NCBI GenBank assembly: GCA_902766005.1
Contig: CACXCB010000029.1
Location: 64,539-117,732 of the forward strand
Length of the DNA stretch: 53,194 bases
Source: an uncultured Erysipelotrichaceae bacterium
GTDB taxonomy: Bacteria; Bacillota_I; Bacilli_A; Erysipelotrichales; Erysipelotrichaceae
Direction of reading: 5' to 3'
Part shown: in pieces, positions 48,554 to 53,194 of the stretch
Layout of the letters: the number at the start of each line of letters is the position of its first letter
How positions within the stretch are numbered: the first letter of the stretch is position 1
The notes under the pieces: generated by a model
The model's input: the letters and a program-made list of their open reading frames with translations, nothing else
Told to the model about the DNA's origin: nothing
Database searches by the model: none
Made by a program: the position numbers and the translations under genes

Positions 48554-50146
48554 TCATTTCATATATTCAATTTCCAGTTGACAGCTGATCTGATTTCTGT
48601 ACCGGTTGATTCCCAGCGTGCCGATCATCAGATTTGGTTTTTCAATCATTTCCACGTCTTTCCTTGTATACAGTACGCCATCCAGCTGCGTATTCCCACA
48701 GGATATCGCATACTTTGCAACCTTCGGTGTTTCATATGTTTTTACGCATCCTTTTGTCTCAATCGCAAAATACGGTTTGACCATTTCCTTTGGATACGGG
48801 GACAATTGTTCGAGATCCTTTATGACATCAAAGCCGATTTCTTCAGGTTCCAGAAGAATCGCTTTTTCATGCCTGTCTGCAGATGGCAATTCCACGATTC
48901 CGCTTTTTTCCTTGACATGCATTTGAAATTCCGCAAACTGCTCTTGCGGAACAGACAGACCCACTGCACCTTCGTGCCCGCCAAAAGCTGAAAGCTCATT
49001 GAAATCACTGAAGAAGGCAAACAGGTCAAATCCGGGAATACTTCTGCCGCTGCCTTTCCATGTCTCGCCGTTTTTCGCAAAAACAAGTACAGGTTTTTTA
49101 AACTGTTCCGCCAGTTTTCCTGCAGCAAGCCCGCAGATGCCTTCATGAAACGTCTCTTTATAGACAATCAAAATGTCATCATCATTGCATAAGCCTGCTG
49201 CTTCCTCCGACATGGAAGCAGACAGTTTTTTGCGCATTTCATTAACCTGATTGATCTGCACTGCACCATTGTTGATGCTGTCTTCATTCTGCAGAAGCAG
49301 ATACCGTACAACTGTATTCACATTGGAAATATCATTCATTCTGCCGATACTGTTCAGCTTGGGCACAATCTGAAAAGCAATGGATGTCTCATTCACCTGT
49401 GCTCCGTTATAGAGAAGCGCATACAGCGATCTCGGCCTGCCCTGTTTCAGAATGCGCATGCCCTTTTTGACAATCTTTCTTGTTTCCCGCCATAACGGCA
49501 TAACATCGCCGATATGGGCAACAGCAGCCATTGCAGTCAGATCGTCATTTTCCCCTATCAGGTTGCGGCTGATCTGCAATGCAACGCCTGCCCCGCAAAG
49601 ATAAGCATATCTTTCATGCATATAATCCGGATGGACTACAATATCCGCATCCACTTTTTCCTCGATCCGGTGATGATCCGTGACAATGATTTCCATGCCG
49701 AGTTCTTTTGCCTTTTGAATTGCTTCCTGTGCCTTGACACCGTTATCGACAGTCATGATGATATCATAGCCCTTCTGATGGGCAAGCTCGACGGTTTTGA
49801 CAGCTAATCCATAGCCTTCTTTAAAACGGTCGGGAATGTAATATCCGTTTTCAATGCCCAAAAGATCCAGTGTTTTTTTCATGATTGCCGTAGAACAGAT
49901 GCCATCGGCATCATAATCGCCGCCGATGAAGATCTTTTCCCGCTTTTGTCTGGCTGAAAGAATCCTTTTTACGCACTGCAGAACACACGGGTCTTTGGAC
50001 GTGGTTAACGTATCATCCGTATCCAGAAGCTCCTGAACCGATTTCTCATCCAGTTGTGAAGCTTCCAGCAGTTTTGCAAGAATGGAAGAGACATTGTACT
50101 TTTCCATTCCTTCTTTTCCATCAACATGAATGATTTCCCAATCCAT
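48554..50146 (-). CDS. recJ: Single-stranded-DNA-specific exonuclease RecJ
   Basis: 5'-3' ssDNA exonuclease of the DHH family, 530 aa. Metal-binding motifs are GGDYDADGI, the conserved Asp in TVDNGV, TDHH and GAGVALQ; DHHA1 (GGHEGAVGLSV) and the C-terminal OB-fold follow. It is near E. coli size and lacks the long C-terminal extension of Bacillus RecJ. Two ATGs (50149, 50146) follow AAGGA; the second has better spacing. The first 26-29 bases overlap the upstream HAD gene. Confidence 0.95.
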   Translation of the reverse strand: MDWEIIHVDGKEGMEKYNVSSILAKLLEASQLDEKSVQELLDTDDTLTTSKDPCVLQCVKRILSARQKREKIFIGGDYDADGICSTAIMKKTLDLLGIENGYYIPDRFKEGYGLAVKTVELAHQKGYDIIMTVDNGVKAQEAIQKAKELGMEIIVTDHHRIEEKVDADIVVHPDYMHERYAYLCGAGVALQISRNLIGENDDLTAMAAVAHIGDVMPLWRETRKIVKKGMRILKQGRPRSLYALLYNGAQVNETSIAFQIVPKLNSIGRMNDISNVNTVVRYLLLQNEDSINNGAVQINQVNEMRKKLSASMSEEAAGLCNDDDILIVYKETFHEGICGLAAGKLAEQFKKPVLVFAKNGETWKGSGRSIPGFDLFAFFSDFNELSAFGGHEGAVGLSVPQEQFAEFQMHVKEKSGIVELPSADRHEKAILLEPEEIGFDVIKDLEQLSPYPKEMVKPYFAIETKGCVKTYETPKVAKYAISCGNTQLDGVLYTRKDVEMIEKPNLMIGTLGINRYRNQISCQLEIEYMK

Positions 50147-50801
50147 CATGCAATCCTTCCAGTAAATCAATCACACCGAGAAGATCGGTGCATTGAAATT
50201 CAATCGCTTTCTGCATTTCCTCATCCGGATCGATTGTATCCTTGATGAAACAGGAATGCATGCCTGCAGCTTTTGCGGCAAGAATTCCCTGTTTTGAATC
50301 TTCCAATACGAGGCAGTTCTTCGGATCAACACCGATGGCTGCAGCCCCTGTCAGGAAAATCTCCGGATCCGGTTTTGCCTTCTTCACCATATTGCCACCG
50401 ACAATTGCCTCATAATATAAAGGTTCTGAAACGGTACCGACAAGAATTTCCACATATTCTTTTGCACTGCTTGAACAGATCGCCACATGATACTGTTGCT
50501 TTTTCAGATAATCAAACAGTTCAATCAGGCCGACTTTATTCAGACAGTCGGTATGGATGGAACGCCAGAAATCCAGATCAAACCGCTTTGCAGAAATCTC
50601 AGGCTGTACTTCCTTCATTCCGGGAATGGACTCCAGATATGCCTTGCGTGATGGTCCGCCTGACCCGGTAATATGGACGAAGAAATCCTGAGGCAGTTCG
50701 ACATTATATTTTGCAGCCTCTTCTCTCCAGATCTGTTGGGCGATGATTTCCGTTTCAAACATCAGTCCGTCACAATCAAACAATACTGCTTTAATTTCCA
50801 T
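50121..50801 (-). CDS. HAD-superfamily phosphatase (beta-phosphoglucomutase-like)
   Basis: A 226-aa subclass IA HAD hydrolase. Motif I is LFDCDGLMFETE (nucleophile first Asp), motif II is AICSSS, motif III is KKAKPDPEIF, and motif IV is LVLEDSKQGILAA. The helical cap lies between motifs I and II. Substrate unknown; sugar phosphates or phosphoglycolate are usual. It is inserted between secDF and recJ and overlaps recJ. MEIKAVLF with AAAGGA is the chosen start. Confidence 0.92.
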   Translation of the reverse strand: MEIKAVLFDCDGLMFETEIIAQQIWREEAAKYNVELPQDFFVHITGSGGPSRKAYLESIPGMKEVQPEISAKRFDLDFWRSIHTDCLNKVGLIELFDYLKKQQYHVAICSSSAKEYVEILVGTVSEPLYYEAIVGGNMVKKAKPDPEIFLTGAAAIGVDPKNCLVLEDSKQGILAAKAAGMHSCFIKDTIDPDEEMQKAIEFQCTDLLGVIDLLEGLHDGLGNHSC

Positions 50802-50817
50802 AAGTATCCTTTCTTGC

Positions 50818-50840
50818 AAAAAAGGGGCAAATGCCCCTTT
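50818..50840 (-). terminator. Terminator of secDF
   Basis: AAAGGGGCA / TGCCCCTTT hairpin with a 2-base centre, then six T's on the minus strand. It lies just before the HAD gene start. Confidence 0.82.
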
Positions 50841-50846
50841 GCTTAT

Positions 50847-53135
50847 TTATGCATTGATTCCTTTGATCGTATATTCATCCAGGGCTTCTTTGACTTCTTT
50901 CTTCTTTGTCTTCTGCTTTGGCTTAATATGTGTTCTTGCCCACTTGAATACATTCGGTGCGACAAAGATTGAAGAAATTGTTCCGGCAATCAGACCGATA
51001 AACATCGCAAAGACAAATGTGAAGATAGAATGAGAACCCATTATCAGCAACATGATAACCGGAAGGATGGTTGTGATAGAAGAATAGATGGACATCTTGA
51101 TTGTCTGATCAAGGGATCTGTTGATGATTGCTTCATAATCCTGTTCTTTGAGATTCTTCTTGGATTCGGCAACAGTCTCACGAACACGGTCAAATACGAC
51201 AATCGAGTTGTTGATGGAATAACCGATAATCGTCAGCAATACGGAAATCAATTCGATGTTGACTTCAAAGCGGCAGATGCCGAATATAGCTAATACGATA
51301 ACGACATCGTGAATCAAGGCAACGATACAACCTAATGCGTAATCCCACTCATAGCGGAATGTGACATAAGCCATCATGGCAATCCATGCAACAAGAGTCA
51401 GGATAACCGCATTTCTGACAAGGTCTCGGCCAACGACCGGTGTAACAACGTTATCACCCGGCTCTTCGCCATAGATTTCAAAGAAAGTATCTTTGATTTC
51501 AGCAAGCTGATCCACTGTCAGAGATTCTTTTGTGACAGCGTAAACGGTATTTTCACCGGATGCCTGGTAAGAGAAATTGGAATATCCCAGCTCTTCCATC
51601 TTGGCTTCTACATCGGCAATAGCCACGGTTTCTTCGGAAGAAATCGTTAATTTTGTACCGGAAGCAAAGTCAATGCCGAGGTTGAAGAATCCTCTTCCCC
51701 CACCCATATTGACAAAACCGAGAATGATTGCGACGGCAATAATTGCAATGCTGACATAGTTAAAGTACTTGGCCTTTGCCATGTAGTCAAACTGATGTGT
51801 GCCTGTATATTTGCGGGATTCTCCCTTGGAGATATCCGGAATCTGTTCTTTCTTGACCGCGAACCATTCCGGCTTGTCATCCGCAATACCGGATCCTACG
51901 ACAAGGTTCAACAGGAATCTTGAGAAAGCAACATTGAGAAGCAATGTCATGACAACGGTGATAATCAGCATTGTCGCAAAACCTTTAACAGCGCCATTGC
52001 CCCAGATATACATGATCAAAGCAGCAATCAATGTGGTAAACTGCGCATCAAAGACAGCGGAGAAAGACAGCTTCTGACCTTCCCTTACTGCTGTAGGAAC
52101 GCTGCGTCCCTTGTACATTTCCTGACGGATTCTCTCATAGTTGATGATGTTTGCATCAACTGTCATACCGACACCAAGCACAAGAGCGCCGATTCCGGAC
52201 AGGGTAAATACAGCTCCCATCAGCGAATAGATGCCAAAAATCGCCCAGATGTAGAATATGAGCATGATAGATGCAATGCATCCCGGCATGCGATACTGGA
52301 AAATCATATAAAGCATGACAAGAATGATACCGATAAATCCTGCCATTGCAGTCTTGGATAATGCATCCTGACCGAACTGTGCGGATACAACGTTGGAGCT
52401 GATCTCAGTCAGCTTGACAGGCAATGAACCGGAATTGATCAGGTTTGCAAGTGTTCTTGCATATGCTTCGGTGAAGTTACCCTGAATGATACAGTCACCG
52501 GAAATTTCATTGTTTACGGATGCTGCAGATATATATTTCGGTTCCTCGCCCTGTGCAGCTTTGGCTGCTTCAGCCTGGTAAGTATCTCCTTCTTCCCAAT
52601 CGAGCCAGATGATCATGATGTTCTGACCGCTTGCCTTGGAAGCGATGGAACTTGTGATTTCACCGAATTTTGCCGCATCGGCAATCTTTAGGGAAACAAT
52701 CGGCATACCATCCTGATAAGCAAGTGATGCTCCGCCTTCCACAAGAATGCTTGAATCAGCCAGCTCATTGTCATCAATATCACGGAATGTCAGATTTGCG
52801 GTTGTACCGATCATCTGTCTTGCACTTTCCTGATCATCAATACCGGCAAGCTGTACACGGATACGGTTGTCGCCTTCTACGATAATCGACGGTTCGCTGA
52901 CACCAAGCACATTGATACGCTTGGAAATGCTGTTGGTAACAGCTGTCATGTCAACTTCGGAGCCTTCATTTAAAGGTGTTACTTCGTAAAGGATTTCAAA
53001 TCCTCCCCGTAAGTCAAGTCCCAGATTGAGATGGTTTTTAATGGTATTGAACGTTGAAGCGACGAGCACGGCAATGATTGCCACAACAGCGAAAAATACA
53101 CCAAGTCCACCTTTTTTCTTTGTTGTCTTTGCCAT
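50847..53135 (-). CDS. secDF: SecDF fusion, protein translocase accessory subunit
   Basis: A 762-aa fused SecD-SecF, with about twelve membrane helices, that uses the proton or sodium gradient to help export. SecD half: NLGLDLRGGFEILYEV, the large extracellular P1 domain, and ALVLGVGMTVDANIINYERIR with the transport Asp. SecF half: NLGIDFASGTKL, then LTIIGYSINNSIVVFDRVRE. Such fusions are usual in Bacillus relatives. AGGAGGGG lies before the ATG, inside the end of the upstream gene. Confidence 0.98.
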   Translation of the reverse strand: MAKTTKKKGGLGVFFAVVAIIAVLVASTFNTIKNHLNLGLDLRGGFEILYEVTPLNEGSEVDMTAVTNSISKRINVLGVSEPSIIVEGDNRIRVQLAGIDDQESARQMIGTTANLTFRDIDDNELADSSILVEGGASLAYQDGMPIVSLKIADAAKFGEITSSIASKASGQNIMIIWLDWEEGDTYQAEAAKAAQGEEPKYISAASVNNEISGDCIIQGNFTEAYARTLANLINSGSLPVKLTEISSNVVSAQFGQDALSKTAMAGFIGIILVMLYMIFQYRMPGCIASIMLIFYIWAIFGIYSLMGAVFTLSGIGALVLGVGMTVDANIINYERIRQEMYKGRSVPTAVREGQKLSFSAVFDAQFTTLIAALIMYIWGNGAVKGFATMLIITVVMTLLLNVAFSRFLLNLVVGSGIADDKPEWFAVKKEQIPDISKGESRKYTGTHQFDYMAKAKYFNYVSIAIIAVAIILGFVNMGGGRGFFNLGIDFASGTKLTISSEETVAIADVEAKMEELGYSNFSYQASGENTVYAVTKESLTVDQLAEIKDTFFEIYGEEPGDNVVTPVVGRDLVRNAVILTLVAWIAMMAYVTFRYEWDYALGCIVALIHDVVIVLAIFGICRFEVNIELISVLLTIIGYSINNSIVVFDRVRETVAESKKNLKEQDYEAIINRSLDQTIKMSIYSSITTILPVIMLLIMGSHSIFTFVFAMFIGLIAGTISSIFVAPNVFKWARTHIKPKQKTKKKEVKEALDEYTIKGINA

Positions 53136-53137
53136 AT

Positions 53138-53194
53138 TTACATATCCCCTCCTATGACATCTCTGAAATCTTCCAGATTCTGTCTGGATCCATC
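53138..53194 (-). CDS. 3' end of an unidentified upstream gene (partial)
   Basis: Eighteen codons and a TAA stop are visible, reading DGSRQNLEDFRDVIGGDM, open to the right edge. The stop lies two bases before the secDF start and the secDF ribosome site is inside it, which supports a real coupled gene. Too short to assign. By Bacillus synteny a small post-transcriptional regulator (ComN/YrzD-type) is one possibility, unproven. Confidence 0.5.
   Translation of the reverse strand, partial: DGSRQNLEDFRDVIGGDM

Noticed and set aside
1..53194. CRISPR arrays, tRNA or rRNA genes, prophage
   Set aside because: No regularly spaced direct repeats, no tRNA cloverleaf or rRNA signatures, and no phage structural or integrase genes were seen on either strand.

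Overview
The window reads as chromosomal DNA of a low-to-moderate GC Bacillota (Firmicutes). An Erysipelotrichia-like bacterium is my best guess. The evidence is gene content and order: T-box control of hisS-aspS, a secDF/recJ/apt/relA/hisS/aspS/6S RNA block like that of Bacillus, MurT/GatD lipid II amidation, Acholeplasma-type diacylglycerol glucosyltransferases, UPF0154, strong AGGAGG ribosome sites, and ferredoxin-linked anaerobic metabolism (Rnf, pyruvate:ferredoxin oxidoreductase). The taxonomic call is inference; no rRNA is present.

Layout. 1-8.4 kb is envelope and surface biology: a coiled-coil M23 hydrolase cut by the left edge, YbaK, a compact LCP/CapA-like/BY-kinase/surface-protein operon, HU, a single-domain FMN-binding lipoprotein, a membrane-anchored DNA/RNA nuclease and a D,D-carboxypeptidase. 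8.4-12.8 kb holds a flotillin with a zinc-ribbon partner behind a manganese (yybP-ykoY) riboswitch, then an alpha-glucosidase/esterase pair. 12.8-21.3 kb is an Rnf operon (C-D-G-E-A-small Cys protein-B), divergent from the flavin transferase apbE and a metallophosphoesterase. RnfD and RnfG carry extra FMN-binding domains. 21.3-26.8 kb is a mixed set: hypothetical protein, PD-(D/E)XK-like protein, Gpx, serine hydrolase, dipeptide epimerase and an XRE regulator.

26.8-28.4 kb is a GC-rich IscB (RNA-guided nuclease) element with a structured omega-RNA region. It sits at the 3' end of gatD and supplies gatD's last twelve codons. 28.4-38.1 kb is lipid and wall assembly: gatD, murT, yhaM, a glycosyltransferase fused to RecX, and a flippase-like protein on the minus strand. 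These are divergent from a second glycosyltransferase coupled to a wall-binding D,D-carboxypeptidase. 38.2-41.7 kb is pyruvate:ferredoxin oxidoreductase. 41.8-53.2 kb is the housekeeping block: UPF0154, 6S RNA, aspS, hisS with T-box, relA, apt, recJ, a HAD phosphatase, secDF and the tail of one more gene.

Working together: pyruvate oxidation yields reduced ferredoxin, Rnf oxidises it, and ApbE flavinylates Rnf's exported domains and probably the small FMN lipoprotein. The glycosyltransferases, flippase, MurT/GatD and carboxypeptidases build and trim the envelope. The points most worth a second look are the flavin-rich Rnf, an NqrM-like small protein beside a shortened RnfB, the glycosyltransferase-RecX fusion, the IscB insertion that rewrites gatD's end, the Mn riboswitch on a flotillin, and four genes of membrane or exported proteins that appear to be transcribed without leaders.
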